A program made the translations under genes and the position numbers. Shown here in pieces: positions 24,542 through 33,699 of a DNA stretch of 39,326 nt (its first letter is position 1; every line of letters starts with the position of its first letter). The DNA is from Pseudomonadales bacterium (GTDB lineage: Bacteria; Pseudomonadota; Gammaproteobacteria; Pseudomonadales; Azotimanducaceae), in NCBI GenBank assembly GCA_022827905.1, contig JAJEIQ010000013.1:1-39326 (forward strand), read 5' to 3'. The notes below the pieces were generated by a model. That model did not search any database. It was not told the DNA's origin and saw only the letters and a list, made by a program, of their open reading frames with translations.

Positions 24542-25255
24542 ATGCTTCGTTTAGCTTGGATCTTGACGGGACTTGGCTGGGCCGTGACGGCCAGTGCCGA
24601 GTTGGGCGAGAAATTGGTCGCGAGCTTGGAGGCGCTCAATCCCGAGTTGGAGGTGGCGTCGGTTTCCGAGAGCGGCATTGATGGCGTTCTCTTGGTGGAG
24701 CTGGCAGGCGGCGGATTGCTGTACGGCACTTCGGATGGACGCCACGTGATCGAGGGCAGCCTGTACCGGCTCGGCGATGGGGGCATTGTCAACCTGACCG
24801 AGCAGCGTCGCGCCGTCAAGCGGCGGGAGCTGCTTGCCGAAGTCGATGCAGAGGACATGGTTATCTTTTCTCCGGATGAGCCGCCCAAGGCATCGGTGGC
24901 GATCTTCACGGACGTGGACTGCGGCTACTGCCGCAAGCTGCACATGGAAATGGAGGAGATCAACGCCCTTGGCATCGAGGTTCGCTACTTGGCTTTTCCG
25001 CGCGCCGGCCCTGGTTCGCGTTCCTATGAGAAGATTGTTTCCGCTTGGTGCGCCAAGGATGCGCTGCAGGCCATCACCGAACTCAAGATGGGCGGGAGCA
25101 TTCCCGACCGCTCCTGCGCCAATCCTGTTATGGAGCAGTATGAACTCGGGCAAGCCATGGGTGTGACCGGCACCCCGGCGATCATCACCGAACAGGGCAC
25201 GTTGCTGCCCGGCTATGTTCCGGCAGCCGAGCTGGCGGCGGCCCTCGGCCTGTGA
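24542..25255 (+). CDS. dsbC: DsbC-type periplasmic thiol:disulfide interchange protein
   Basis: The protein has 237 residues with a signal peptide (MLRLAWILTGLGWAVTASA, cleaved before ELGEKL). The N-terminal dimerisation domain (about 20-85) has LLYGTSDGRHVIEGSLYRLG. The thioredoxin-fold domain carries CGYC at residues 127-130 (DVDCGYCRKLH), YLAFPRAG and the cis-Pro loop GVTGTPAII, plus a second Cys pair (AWCAKD and DRSCANP). It isomerises wrong disulfides in the periplasm. The order dsbC-hom-recJ-prfB-lysS fits gammaproteobacteria such as Pseudomonas, where thrC usually also intervenes. Confidence 0.9.
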   Translation: MLRLAWILTGLGWAVTASAELGEKLVASLEALNPELEVASVSESGIDGVLLVELAGGGLLYGTSDGRHVIEGSLYRLGDGGIVNLTEQRRAVKRRELLAEVDAEDMVIFSPDEPPKASVAIFTDVDCGYCRKLHMEMEEINALGIEVRYLAFPRAGPGSRSYEKIVSAWCAKDALQAITELKMGGSIPDRSCANPVMEQYELGQAMGVTGTPAIITEQGTLLPGYVPAAELAAALGL

Positions 25256-25282
25256 GCGGCCTGCAGCGCCAGTCGATTGGAT

Positions 25283-26584
25283 GTGCCTGAGTTGAACCCG
25301 CTGCGCATTGGCGTCGCTGGCCTCGGCACCGTGGCCGGCGGCGTGGTCAAGCTGCTGCGCGACGAGGCCGAACGCCTAGCCCGTCAAGCCGGACGCCCGC
25401 TACGGCTCGTGCGCCTCGCGAGCCGCACGCCCAAGCCCAACATCGATCTCAATGGCGCTGCCTTCAGCACCGATCTTGGCTCCCTGCACCAAGCGGACGT
25501 CGATGTGGTCGTCGAACTGATCGGCGGTGAGGAGCAGGCGCTTGCGCTGGTGGACAGGGCTTTGCAGCGCGGCCAGCACGTGGTCACCGCCAACAAGGCC
25601 ATCATTGCCTGTCACGGCAACGAACTGTTGGCCGAGGCGCGGCGCCATGGCGTTGGCCTGGGCTTCGAGGCAGCGGTCGCCGGCGGGATTCCGGTGCTTG
25701 GCGCGCTTCGGTCCGGGCTAACCGCCAATCGCGTAGAAACCTTGGCCGGCATTATCAACGGCACCTCCAACTACATCCTGACCGCGATGGCGGAGCAGGG
25801 CGCCTCCTTCGCCGAGGCGCTGGCCAAGGCGCAGGAACTGGGCTTTGCCGAAGCCGACCCCACCTTTGATGTGGAGGGCATTGACGCCGCCCACAAGCTG
25901 ACCATCCTGGCGGCGCTGGCTTTTGACACGGACTTTCAATTTGCCGGGGTGTACACGGAAGGCATCTCGCACATCACGGCGGAGGACTTGGAGTACGCCA
26001 AGGAACTGGGCTACCGCATTAAGCACCTGGCCGTCGCCCGCCGGACGGAGGCGGGATGCGAGACCCGCGTGCATCCCACCCTCGTGGCGCGGAACAGCCT
26101 GTTGGCGGGCGTTGACGGCGTGATGAACGCGGTTTGGATCGAAGGCGATGCAACCGGCCCCACCCTCTACTACGGCGCTGGCGCAGGTGCCCTCCCAACC
26201 GCCTCGGCGGTGGTGGCGGACCTGGTTTCCATCGCCCGCGGCGACGAATTCAACTGGCGGGTTGGCGGTGAGCCGCAGGTCGCGCTGCCCATTGAGCAGA
26301 CCCATTCGGCCTTCTACCTGAAAATACCGAGCCTTGATGCGCCTGGCGTCTTCGCGGAGGTGGCCACCATTCTCGGCCAGCACGGCATCAGCATCGAAGG
26401 CGCCATTCAGCGGGAGGCGGCAGTGCGTGGCGACCACGGCAGCGCATCCTGGGTGCCGATCGTCATTGTCACGGCGCCGGTTGCCGAAGCTGCCATGAAT
26501 TCAGCCTTGGACCTGGTTCAAAAGGTGCCGCAGGTGGTCGGCCAAATCACCCGCATCCGGGTGGCGCATTTCGCCGATGAGTAA
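25283..26584 (+). CDS. hom: Homoserine dehydrogenase
   Basis: The protein has 433 residues from GTG 25283; TTG 25277 is an alternative and neither has a good RBS. It reduces aspartate semialdehyde to homoserine with NAD(P)H, on the way to threonine, isoleucine and methionine. The Rossmann motif is RIGVAGLGTVAGGVVKLL. The catalytic part has VVTANKAIIACHGNEL, FEAAVAGGIPVLGALRSGL, GIINGTSNYILTAM, EADPTFDVEGIDAAHKLTIL and GAGAGALPTASAVVADLV. The C-terminal ACT domain (about 345-433, FYLKIPSLDAPGVFAEVATI) is the usual feedback site. No thrC follows; recJ starts eight bases after the stop. Confidence 0.95.
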   Translation: MPELNPLRIGVAGLGTVAGGVVKLLRDEAERLARQAGRPLRLVRLASRTPKPNIDLNGAAFSTDLGSLHQADVDVVVELIGGEEQALALVDRALQRGQHVVTANKAIIACHGNELLAEARRHGVGLGFEAAVAGGIPVLGALRSGLTANRVETLAGIINGTSNYILTAMAEQGASFAEALAKAQELGFAEADPTFDVEGIDAAHKLTILAALAFDTDFQFAGVYTEGISHITAEDLEYAKELGYRIKHLAVARRTEAGCETRVHPTLVARNSLLAGVDGVMNAVWIEGDATGPTLYYGAGAGALPTASAVVADLVSIARGDEFNWRVGGEPQVALPIEQTHSAFYLKIPSLDAPGVFAEVATILGQHGISIEGAIQREAAVRGDHGSASWVPIVIVTAPVAEAAMNSALDLVQKVPQVVGQITRIRVAHFADE

Positions 26585-26592
26585 CCGATAGG

Positions 26593-28314
26593 GTGCCCGA
26601 TTCCGCTCCACTGAAGCCGATCGTTCAACGCCGCGGCCCGGTCCCTGAACTGCCGGGCGTGCCGCCCTTTTTGCGCCGCATATACGGCCATCGGGGTATC
26701 GGGGCGCCAGCCGACTTGGACTTGGCGCTCAGCGGCTTGGAACCGCCGTCCGCTCTGCGTGGCATCGACCAAGCCGCCGGGCGCATTGCTGAGGCCGTGC
26801 GCGAAGGGCAGCGCATTCTGCTGGTCGGCGATTTCGACGCCGATGGCGCCACCTCAGTGGCCTTGGGGGTATCGCTGTTGCGCGCCTTGGGCGCATCCGC
26901 AGTGGATTTCGTGGTGCCGAACCGGTTCGAGTTCGGCTATGGCCTGTCGCCGGAGCTCGTCGATCTGGCCTTGCAGCGGTCGCCGGAGCTGATCGTCACC
27001 GTGGATAACGGCGTGTCCAGCATTGCGGGGGTGGAACGGGCCAACGCCCACGGCGTCGATGTGGTCGTCACCGATCATCATCTGCCGGGGCCCCGCCTGC
27101 CGCCCGCCTACGCCATCGTCAATCCAAACGTGCCGGGCTGCGCCTTTCCGAGCAAAGCCATTGCCGGTGTCGGCGTCATCTACTATGTGCTTAGCCAGAC
27201 CCGCGCCCTGCTGCGCACCAGCGGGTGGTTTGACGAGCGCACGAGGCCTGAGCCCGCGCTTGCCGACTGGCTTGACCTGGTGGCGCTGGGCACGGTCGCC
27301 GACGTGGTTCCCTTGGATCAAAACAACCGGCGGCTGGTGCATCAAGGCATCCGACGCATGCGCAGCGGCCGCTGTCGGCCGGGCATCGCCGCCTTGGCGG
27401 AAGTGGGTCGCCGTGACTTGGCCCGTCTTAAGGCATCGGATCTCGGTTTTGCCATTGGGCCACGCCTCAACGCTGCTGGACGCCTTGATGACATGACCAT
27501 CGGCATCCAGTGCCTGCTGGCTGCCAGCATGGATGAGGCACGGCCCCTAGCCGCTCAACTGGACGAACTGAACCGGGAACGGCGCGGCATCGAGCAGTCG
27601 ATGCTGGCCGACGCGGAGCTGCTCGTCGCCGAGGCGGAAGGCGGAATCGAAGGCAAATTCGGCATCGTGATGTTCCACCCGGCTTGGCACCAAGGCGTGG
27701 TCGGCTTGGTCGCGGGCCGTTTGCGGGAACGCTACCATCGCCCCGCCATCGCCTTTGCGGAAGCCGGCGGCGAGGGCGGGGAACTCAAGGGCTCCGCCCG
27801 TTCGCTCCCGGAACTGCACATCCGCGATGCGCTTGCGGCCATCGCGGCTCGCGATCCGGCGCTCTTGATTCGCTTTGGAGGCCACGCGATGGCAGCAGGC
27901 ATGACCCTTGATCGGCGCTGCCTTCCCCGTTTCGCCAAGGCCTTCGATGAGGAAGTTCGCCAGCGCCTGCCCGTCGAGGCGCTGAAAGGGCGTCTTGAGA
28001 CCGACGGGGAACTCGATGCGGACGAATTGACCTTGGACAATGCACTGCGGCTGGCGGAAGGCGGCCCTTGGGGCCAGGCCTTCCCCGAACCGCTGTTCCA
28101 CGGAGACTTCGAATTGGTGAGCCAACGAGTGGTTGGCAAAGAGCATCTCAAGTTGGTGCTGAAGCGGCAGGATCGCCTGATCGGCGCCATCGCCTTCCGG
28201 CAGAAGCCGATCGAGGATTGCAACCGGGTGCGCCTCGCCTACGCCCTGGAGGTGAATGACTACCGCGATCTGGCGCTTGAGTTGCGGGTGGCGCAGATCG
28301 AGGCGTTATACTGA
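26593..28314 (+). CDS. recJ: Single-stranded-DNA-specific 5'-3' exonuclease RecJ
   Basis: The protein has 573 residues from GTG 26593. It degrades single-stranded DNA 5' to 3' in recombinational and mismatch repair. DHH-family motifs are VGDFDADGATSVALG, ELIVTVDNGVSSIAG, VVVTDHHLPGP and GPRLNAAGRLDDM. The DHHA1 domain has GQLKGSARSLPELHIRDAL-type sequence (here ELKGSARSLPELHIRDALAA) and RFGGHAMAAGMTL, and the C-terminal OB fold ends near LAYALEVNDYRDLALELRVA. Full length. A TATACT at 28307-28312 inside the 3' end may help transcribe prfB. Confidence 0.95.
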   Translation: MPDSAPLKPIVQRRGPVPELPGVPPFLRRIYGHRGIGAPADLDLALSGLEPPSALRGIDQAAGRIAEAVREGQRILLVGDFDADGATSVALGVSLLRALGASAVDFVVPNRFEFGYGLSPELVDLALQRSPELIVTVDNGVSSIAGVERANAHGVDVVVTDHHLPGPRLPPAYAIVNPNVPGCAFPSKAIAGVGVIYYVLSQTRALLRTSGWFDERTRPEPALADWLDLVALGTVADVVPLDQNNRRLVHQGIRRMRSGRCRPGIAALAEVGRRDLARLKASDLGFAIGPRLNAAGRLDDMTIGIQCLLAASMDEARPLAAQLDELNRERRGIEQSMLADAELLVAEAEGGIEGKFGIVMFHPAWHQGVVGLVAGRLRERYHRPAIAFAEAGGEGGELKGSARSLPELHIRDALAAIAARDPALLIRFGGHAMAAGMTLDRRCLPRFAKAFDEEVRQRLPVEALKGRLETDGELDADELTLDNALRLAEGGPWGQAFPEPLFHGDFELVSQRVVGKEHLKLVLKRQDRLIGAIAFRQKPIEDCNRVRLAYALEVNDYRDLALELRVAQIEALY

Positions 28315-28339
28315 TTCCTTTTTTCCCGGCGCTTGAACC

Positions 28340-29438
28340 ATGGCGGAAATCACCTCAATTCGAGAGCGAATCAAGCACTTAAGCGGCCGTTCGGCGGCGC
28401 TTCGGGGGTATCTTTGACTTCGACCATCGGCGCGAACGGCTTGAGGAGGTCGAACGGGAGCTGGCCGATGCCGCCGTTTGGACGGATCGCGGAAAGGCGG
28501 AGGGCCTTGCTAAGGAACGTGCGGAGCTTACGGAGATCGTCACCGTCTTAAGCGACCTGCAAGGCGGCTTGGACGAATTTGGTGAGCTCGCCGAACTGGC
28601 CGCGGCCGAGGATGACGGTGCCGCGCTCGCCGAAGTGGATGAGGCGCTCGATGGTTTGGAAGCCCGCCTCGGGCGGCTTGAGTTCCAGCGCATGTTCCAA
28701 GGCGAGATGGACGCCCACAACGCCTTTGTCGAAGTGCAGTCCGGTTCCGGCGGCACCGAAGCCCAAGACTGGACGGAAATGTTGCTGCGCATGTACTTGC
28801 GCTGGGGCGAGAAGCAGGGATTCAAGATGCAGATCGTGGAACTTTCCCCCGGTGAGGTGGCGGGCATCAAAAGCGCCACGGTGCAGGTCAGCGGCGAGTA
28901 CGCCTTCGGCTGGCTGCGCACCGAAACCGGCGTCCACCGGCTGGTGCGCAAGTCGCCCTTCGATTCCGGCAACCGTCGGCACACCTCGTTCGCGTCGGTG
29001 TTCGTCTCGCCGGAGATTGACGACGACATCGAAATCGACATCAATCCGGCGGAGGTGCGGGTGGACACCTACCGGGCCAGCGGCGCCGGCGGCCAGCACG
29101 TCAACCGGACCGACTCCGCAGTGCGCCTCACCCACCTGCCCACCAACACCGTGGTTCAATGCCAGAGCGAGCGCTCCCAGCACCAGAACAAGGACCGGGC
29201 GTACAAGCAACTGCGGGCCAAGCTTTACGAACTGCGGATGCTGGAGCGCCAAGCGGCGCAGCAAGCCATTGAGGATGCCAAGGCCGACATCGGCTGGGGC
29301 AGCCAAATTCGCTCCTATGTGCTCGACCAGTCCCGGGTCAAGGACCTACGCACCGCCATTGAGCGCAGCGACCCCGGCACGGTGCTCGACGGCGACCTCA
29401 ATCCCTTCATGGAGGCGAGCCTGAAGGCGGGTTTGTGA
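28340..29438 (+). CDS. prfB: Peptide chain release factor 2, made by programmed +1 frameshift
   Basis: The gene starts at ATG 28340 and reads 25 codons to an in-frame TGA (28415-28417). The +1 shift at CTT moves into the frame ending at 29438, giving 365 residues, the same length as E. coli RF2. RF2 releases peptides at UGA and UAA. Signatures are the SPF stop-recognition motif ([17 protein letters not shown]) and the GGQ catalytic loop ([17 protein letters not shown], with Ala at the position where E. coli K-12 has Thr246). The coiled N-terminal domain is present. lysS follows with one base between, as in many gammaproteobacteria. RF2 level controls its own synthesis through the shift. Confidence 0.96.
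28403..28418 (+). promoter_or_regulatory. RF2 programmed frameshift site
   Basis: CGG GGG TAT CTT TGA C contains the canonical slip codon CTT, the weak stop TGA-C and the SD-like GGGGG (28404-28408) three bases upstream of the slip codon CTT. When RF2 is scarce the ribosome shifts from CTT to TTT and continues. Confidence 0.95.
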
Positions 29439-29439
29439 C

Positions 29440-30945
29440 GTGAGCGACGAAGGCAGCACACCGGAGCGGGATGCGCTAAAGGTGCGCCGCCAACGCCATG
29501 ATCAGTGGCGGGCGGCGGGCGGCGCTTTCGCCAACGATTTTCGTCCCGAGGCCGTCTCCGCGGCGCTGCAGGCGGAGTACGGGGATTGGGACAAAGCGCG
29601 GCTCGACGCCAATCCGGTGGCCACCGCCGTCGCCGGCCGGGTGATGCTGCGCCGGGTGATGGGCAAGGCCAGCTTCATCACCTTGGAGGACGGCGGTGGG
29701 CGCATCCAGTGCTACCTGACCCGGGATGGCCTCGGTGCCGAGGCCTACCAGGCCTTCCGGGATCTCTGGGACATCGGCGACATCGCGGGCGTGCGCGGGC
29801 GTTTGATGAAGACCAACCGCGGCGAACTGACCTTAGCGGCCGAGGAAGCCATGCTGCTGAACAAGAGCCTGCGGCCCTTGCCGGAGAAGTTCCACGGCTT
29901 GAGCGACACCGAGACCCGCTACCGTCAGCGCTACCTGGATCTCATCATGAACGAGCCCGTGCGCCGGACCTTCGCCATGCGCTCGCGGATCGTGCAGGAT
30001 TTGCGGGCGTTTTTCGTCGAGCGGGACTTTCTCGAAGTGGAGACGCCGATGATGCACATCATCCCCGGCGGCGCCAACGCGGAACCCTTCGTCACCCATC
30101 ACAATGCCTTGGACCTGCCGCTCTATCTGCGCGTGGCCCCGGAATTGTTCCTCAAGCGGCTCACCGTCGGCGGCTTCGAGCGGGTGTTCGAGATCAACCG
30201 CAATTTCCGCAATGAGGGCCTGTCCGCCCGGCATAACCCGGAATTCACCATGCTGGAGTTCTATTGGGCCTATCGGGACTACCGGGATCTCATGGAATTG
30301 ACGGAGGAACTGCTCGAAAGGGTCGCCGTCAATGCGACCGGCAGCGCCGAGGTTGTCTTCCAGGGGCAGCGCCTGGACTTTGGCAAGCGCTTCGAGCGGC
30401 TGACCTTGGCCGAGTCCATCGTCCGCCAGGGTGTCTTGGGCGAGGCGGAGATCGATGACGAGGACCGCCTGCGAGGCCGCCTGCAAGAGCGCAATGTACC
30501 GGTCGAAGACCACTGGGGCCTGGGCAAGCTGCAAATGGAGCTGTTCGAGTCCGAAGTCGAGGGGCAATTGGCCGAACCCACCTTCATCACCGAGCACCCT
30601 GCGGAGGTTTCGCCCCTGTCGCGCCGCAATGACCGCAATCCCTTCGTCGCCGACCGCTTCGAACTGTTCATCTGCGGACGCGAAATCGCCAACGGCTTTA
30701 GCGAGCTCAACGACCCGGACGACCAAGCCGACCGCTTCCGCCGCCAGGCCGAGCGCAAGAACGCTGGCGACGCCGAGGCCATGCACTTTGATGCGGACTA
30801 CATCACCGCCTTGGAGTACGGCCTGCCGCCGGCCGCTGGGGAGGGCATCGGCGTGGACCGGCTGGTGATGCTGCTCACCGATTCGCCTTCCATTCGCGAT
30901 GTGCTGCTGTTTCCGCTGATGCGCCCGAGCGAGCGGAGTAGTTGA
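29440..30945 (+). CDS. lysS: Lysyl-tRNA synthetase (class II)
   Basis: The protein has 501 residues from GTG 29440, one base after the prfB stop. It charges tRNA-Lys. The N-terminal OB-fold anticodon domain has [20 protein letters not shown] and RIQCYLTRD. The class II core carries [73 protein letters not shown] (motif 2) and [20 protein letters not shown] (motif 3). Length is typical. It overlaps or abuts the start of ung. Confidence 0.97.
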   Translation: MSDEGSTPERDALKVRRQRHDQWRAAGGAFANDFRPEAVSAALQAEYGDWDKARLDANPVATAVAGRVMLRRVMGKASFITLEDGGGRIQCYLTRDGLGAEAYQAFRDLWDIGDIAGVRGRLMKTNRGELTLAAEEAMLLNKSLRPLPEKFHGLSDTETRYRQRYLDLIMNEPVRRTFAMRSRIVQDLRAFFVERDFLEVETPMMHIIPGGANAEPFVTHHNALDLPLYLRVAPELFLKRLTVGGFERVFEINRNFRNEGLSARHNPEFTMLEFYWAYRDYRDLMELTEELLERVAVNATGSAEVVFQGQRLDFGKRFERLTLAESIVRQGVLGEAEIDDEDRLRGRLQERNVPVEDHWGLGKLQMELFESEVEGQLAEPTFITEHPAEVSPLSRRNDRNPFVADRFELFICGREIANGFSELNDPDDQADRFRRQAERKNAGDAEAMHFDADYITALEYGLPPAAGEGIGVDRLVMLLTDSPSIRDVLLFPLMRPSERSS

Positions 30946-30947
30946 CC

Positions 30948-31652
30948 TTGGGCGACCCTGCGGACCGGATTCGCCTTGAGGCCAGTTGGAAGGCGGCGCT
31001 CGCCGAGGAGTTCGAGAAGGGCTACATGCAGCGCTTGCGGGCGTTCCTGCAGGCCGAGCGCGAAGCGCGCAAGACCATCTATCCGCGCGGCAACAACATC
31101 TTCCATGCCCTGGACTTGACGCCGCTGCCCGATGCCAAGGTGGTGATCATCGGCCAGGATCCCTACCACGGCCCCGGCCAAGCCCACGGCCTGTGCTTTT
31201 CCGTGCGTCCCGGCGTGGCGTTGCCCCCCTCGCTGATCAACATCTTTCGGGAGATCAACGAGGATCTCGGCACGTCGGACAAGCAGCTCTACGATGATAA
31301 GGGCTGCCTCATTCCCTGGGCCAAGCAGGGGGTGCTGCTGCTGAACTCGGTGCTGACCGTTGAGCAGGGGCGGGCCGGTTCCCATCAGGGACGGGGCTGG
31401 GAGACCTTCACCGACCGCGTCGTCGAAGTGCTCAACGCCGAGCGGGAGGGGTTGGTGTTTCTGCTGTGGGGCGGATACGCGCAGAAGAAAGGCGCCATCG
31501 TCGATACATCCCGGCACTGCATTTTGGCCGCGCCCCATCCCTCGCCCCTGTCTGCCCATCGCGGATTCTTCGGCTGCAGGCACTTCTCTGGTGCCAACGC
31601 CTATCTCGAAGCCCAGGGCAAGACGGCCATTGACTGGTTCGATGTGACCTGA
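30948..31652 (+). CDS. ung: Uracil-DNA glycosylase
   Basis: The protein has 234 residues from TTG 30948, chosen because GGAG (30935-30938) is nine bases before; TTG 30942 is too close. It removes uracil from DNA as the first step of base excision repair. Family 1 motifs are [20 protein letters not shown] with the catalytic Asp, [23 protein letters not shown] and [20 protein letters not shown] with the catalytic His. Length is normal. Probably co-transcribed with lysS. Confidence 0.95.
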   Translation: MGDPADRIRLEASWKAALAEEFEKGYMQRLRAFLQAEREARKTIYPRGNNIFHALDLTPLPDAKVVIIGQDPYHGPGQAHGLCFSVRPGVALPPSLINIFREINEDLGTSDKQLYDDKGCLIPWAKQGVLLLNSVLTVEQGRAGSHQGRGWETFTDRVVEVLNAEREGLVFLLWGGYAQKKGAIVDTSRHCILAAPHPSPLSAHRGFFGCRHFSGANAYLEAQGKTAIDWFDVT

Positions 31653-31658
31653 TGCGGA

Positions 31659-31664
31659 TAGAAT
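31659..31664 (+). promoter_or_regulatory. -10-like element six bases before the acyl-CoA dehydrogenase start
   Basis: TAGAAT lies exactly six bases upstream of ATG 31671, and there is no RBS between. TTGACT at 31630-31635 is 23 bases upstream, longer than the normal spacer, so the promoter call is weak. Confidence 0.35.
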
Positions 31665-31670
31665 TTGCCT

Positions 31671-32843
31671 ATGGAATTTGAACTGAGCGACGAGCAGCTC
31701 GCCTATCAGGACGCGGCCCGGCAGTTTGCCGCGGGCGAGTTCGCGCCCCTTGCGGCGCAGTGGGACGAGAACGAGGAGTTTCCCAAGGCGGTGCTGGCCA
31801 AGGCGGGGGAACTGGGGTTTTGCAGCCTCTACACGCCCGAGTCCGCCGGGGGGCTCGGCCTCTCAAGGCTTGACGCGAGCATCGTGTTCGAGGAGTTGGC
31901 GCAAGGTTGCACTTCCACCACGGCGTTTTTGACCATCCACAACATGGCGCTGTGGATGATTGCCACATTTGGCAGCGAAAGCGCCCGGGAGGCCTTCTGC
32001 CCAAAGCTCGCCAGCGGCGAGGCCTTGGTTTCCTACTGCCTGACCGAGCCGGGTGCCGGCAGTGACGCGGCGGCTCTTAAGAGCACCGCCCGGCAGGTCG
32101 ATGGCGGCTATCGGCTCAACGGCACCAAGGCGTTCATTTCCGGTGCCGGCGACACCGACGTGCTGGTGGTCATGGCCCGCTTGGTCAATGGCGATGGTGT
32201 GCAGGCCGGTGCCAAGGGCATCTGCGCCTTCGCCTTGGATGCTCGTTCCGAGGGCGTGGGATTCGGCCGCAAGGAGGCCAAGATGGGCTGGAACAGCCAG
32301 CCCACTCGGCAAATCAACCTCGAGGATGTCTTCGTGCCGGAAAGCCACCGTCTGGGTGCCGAGGGCGAAGGCTTCAAAATCGCCATGAGGGGCCTCGACG
32401 GCGGCCGCATCAACATCGCCACCTGCTCCGTCGGCACCGCTCAGGCCGCGATTGACCAGACCCGGACCTATCTTGGCGAGCGCAAGGCCTTTGGCCAGAC
32501 CATCGGCAGCTTCCAGGCACTCCAGTTCAAGCTGGCGGACATGGCCACCCACTTGGTCGCCTCCCGGCAGATGGTGCGCTTGGCGGCCTTCAAGCTCGAC
32601 CGCGGCCATGCGGACGCCACCACCTACTGCGCCATGGCCAAGCGGCTGGCCACGGATCTCTGTTTCGACATCTGCAACGATGCCCTGCAACTGCACGGCG
32701 GCTACGGCTACATCAAGGAGTTCCCCCTCGAGCGCCATGTGCGCGACACCCGGGTGCATCAGATTCTGGAGGGCACCAACGAGATCATGCGCATGATCAT
32801 CGGCCGCCGCCTATTGATAGAAGGTGCGAGCTCCGTACTCTAG
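31671..32843 (+). CDS. Acyl-CoA dehydrogenase, isobutyryl-CoA type (valine degradation)
   Basis: The protein has 390 residues from ATG 31671. It is an FAD enzyme that oxidises an acyl-CoA to the 2,3-enoyl-CoA and passes electrons to ETF. Motifs are YCLTEPGAGSDAAALKSTAR (FAD/substrate region), GTKAFISGAGDTDVLVVMAR, KMGWNSQPTRQINLEDVFVP, ATCSVGTAQAAIDQTRTYL, RKAFGQTIGSFQALQFKLAD and QLHGGYGYIKEFPLERHVRD. The end QILEGTNEIMRMIIGRRLL holds the probable catalytic Glu and resembles isobutyryl-CoA dehydrogenase (ACAD8-like). Neighbours supply the next three valine steps, which supports isobutyryl-CoA as substrate; short branched-chain substrates remain possible. Confidence 0.9.
   Translation: MEFELSDEQLAYQDAARQFAAGEFAPLAAQWDENEEFPKAVLAKAGELGFCSLYTPESAGGLGLSRLDASIVFEELAQGCTSTTAFLTIHNMALWMIATFGSESAREAFCPKLASGEALVSYCLTEPGAGSDAAALKSTARQVDGGYRLNGTKAFISGAGDTDVLVVMARLVNGDGVQAGAKGICAFALDARSEGVGFGRKEAKMGWNSQPTRQINLEDVFVPESHRLGAEGEGFKIAMRGLDGGRINIATCSVGTAQAAIDQTRTYLGERKAFGQTIGSFQALQFKLADMATHLVASRQMVRLAAFKLDRGHADATTYCAMAKRLATDLCFDICNDALQLHGGYGYIKEFPLERHVRDTRVHQILEGTNEIMRMIIGRRLLIEGASSVL
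32814..32841 (+). promoter_or_regulatory. Weak promoter candidate for the enoyl-CoA hydratase gene
   Basis: TTGATA (32814-32819) and TACTCT (32836-32841) are 16 bases apart at the end of the dehydrogenase gene. A T-rich stretch follows (32850-32871). The genes could equally be one transcript. Confidence 0.3.
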
Positions 32844-32907
32844 AAGCCTGTTTTTCCTATTATTTTCCTCTTAAGCGAATTCAAAACGAGACCAAGGAGC
32901 CTTTGAC

Positions 32908-33696
32908 GTGATTCACTCCCCATCCGACAAGCTGCTCGCTGAACAGCGGGGCCACACGCTGCTCATCACCGTCAACAACCCGCCGGCCAACACCTGGGAC
33001 GCCGACAACCTAGGCGCCCTTAAGTCGGCGGTCGAACAGGCCAACGACGATGCGGACGTTTACGCCATCGTCGTCACCGGTACCGGGGAGAAGTTCTTCT
33101 CTGCCGGGGCGGACCTCAACCTGTTCGCGGACGGCGACAAAGGGGTGGCCCGAGGCATGGCCGAGAACTTCGGCGGCGCCTTTGAAACTTTGGCCGCGTT
33201 CCGGGGCGTCAGCGTCGCCGCCATCAACGGTTATGCCATGGGCGGCGGGCTAGAGTTCGCCTTGGCCTGCGACATCCGCATTGGCGAGGCCCACGCCCAG
33301 ATGGCCTTGCCGGAGGCCAGCGTCGGCTTGCTGCCCTGCGGCGGTGGCACCCAGAACTTGGCTTGGACGGTGGGCGAGGGCTGGGCTAAGCGCATCATCC
33401 TCTGTGGCGAGCGGGTGGGTGCGGACTTGGCGCTCGACATCGGCTTGATCGAGGAAGTGGTGGAGAAGGGGGCGGCCCTGGACCGGGCCTTGGCCTTGGC
33501 GGAGCGTGTCGGCAAGCAGAGCCCACCGGCGGTGTCGGCCTGCAAGGGGCTGATCCAACAGGCCCGCTCGGGGCACATCGCCGGTGCCTATACGACGGAG
33601 CGGGACGCCTTTGTGGGCTTGTTCGACACCGTGGATCAAAAGGAGGGCGTCAACGCCTTCCTGGAGAAGCGCCAACCCCAGTGGATTAACGGCTGA
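32908..33696 (+). CDS. Enoyl-CoA hydratase
   Basis: The protein has 262 residues from GTG 32908 with AAGGAG nine bases before. It adds water to 2-enoyl-CoA; in this cluster methacrylyl-CoA to 3-hydroxyisobutyryl-CoA is the likely step. Crotonase features are FFSAGADLNLFADGDKG (oxyanion region), AAINGYAMGGGLEFALACDI with a catalytic-type Glu, and MALPEASVGLLPCGGGTQNL with the second Glu in LPEAS. Length is normal. It lies three bases before the hydrolase gene. Confidence 0.9.
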   Translation: MIHSPSDKLLAEQRGHTLLITVNNPPANTWDADNLGALKSAVEQANDDADVYAIVVTGTGEKFFSAGADLNLFADGDKGVARGMAENFGGAFETLAAFRGVSVAAINGYAMGGGLEFALACDIRIGEAHAQMALPEASVGLLPCGGGTQNLAWTVGEGWAKRIILCGERVGADLALDIGLIEEVVEKGAALDRALALAERVGKQSPPAVSACKGLIQQARSGHIAGAYTTERDAFVGLFDTVDQKEGVNAFLEKRQPQWING

Positions 33697-33699
33697 CCC

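Noticed and set aside
28569-29438. prfB as a 289-residue gene starting inside the frame
   Set aside because: The programmed frameshift upstream gives the standard 365-residue RF2; the internal start would remove the N-terminal domain.
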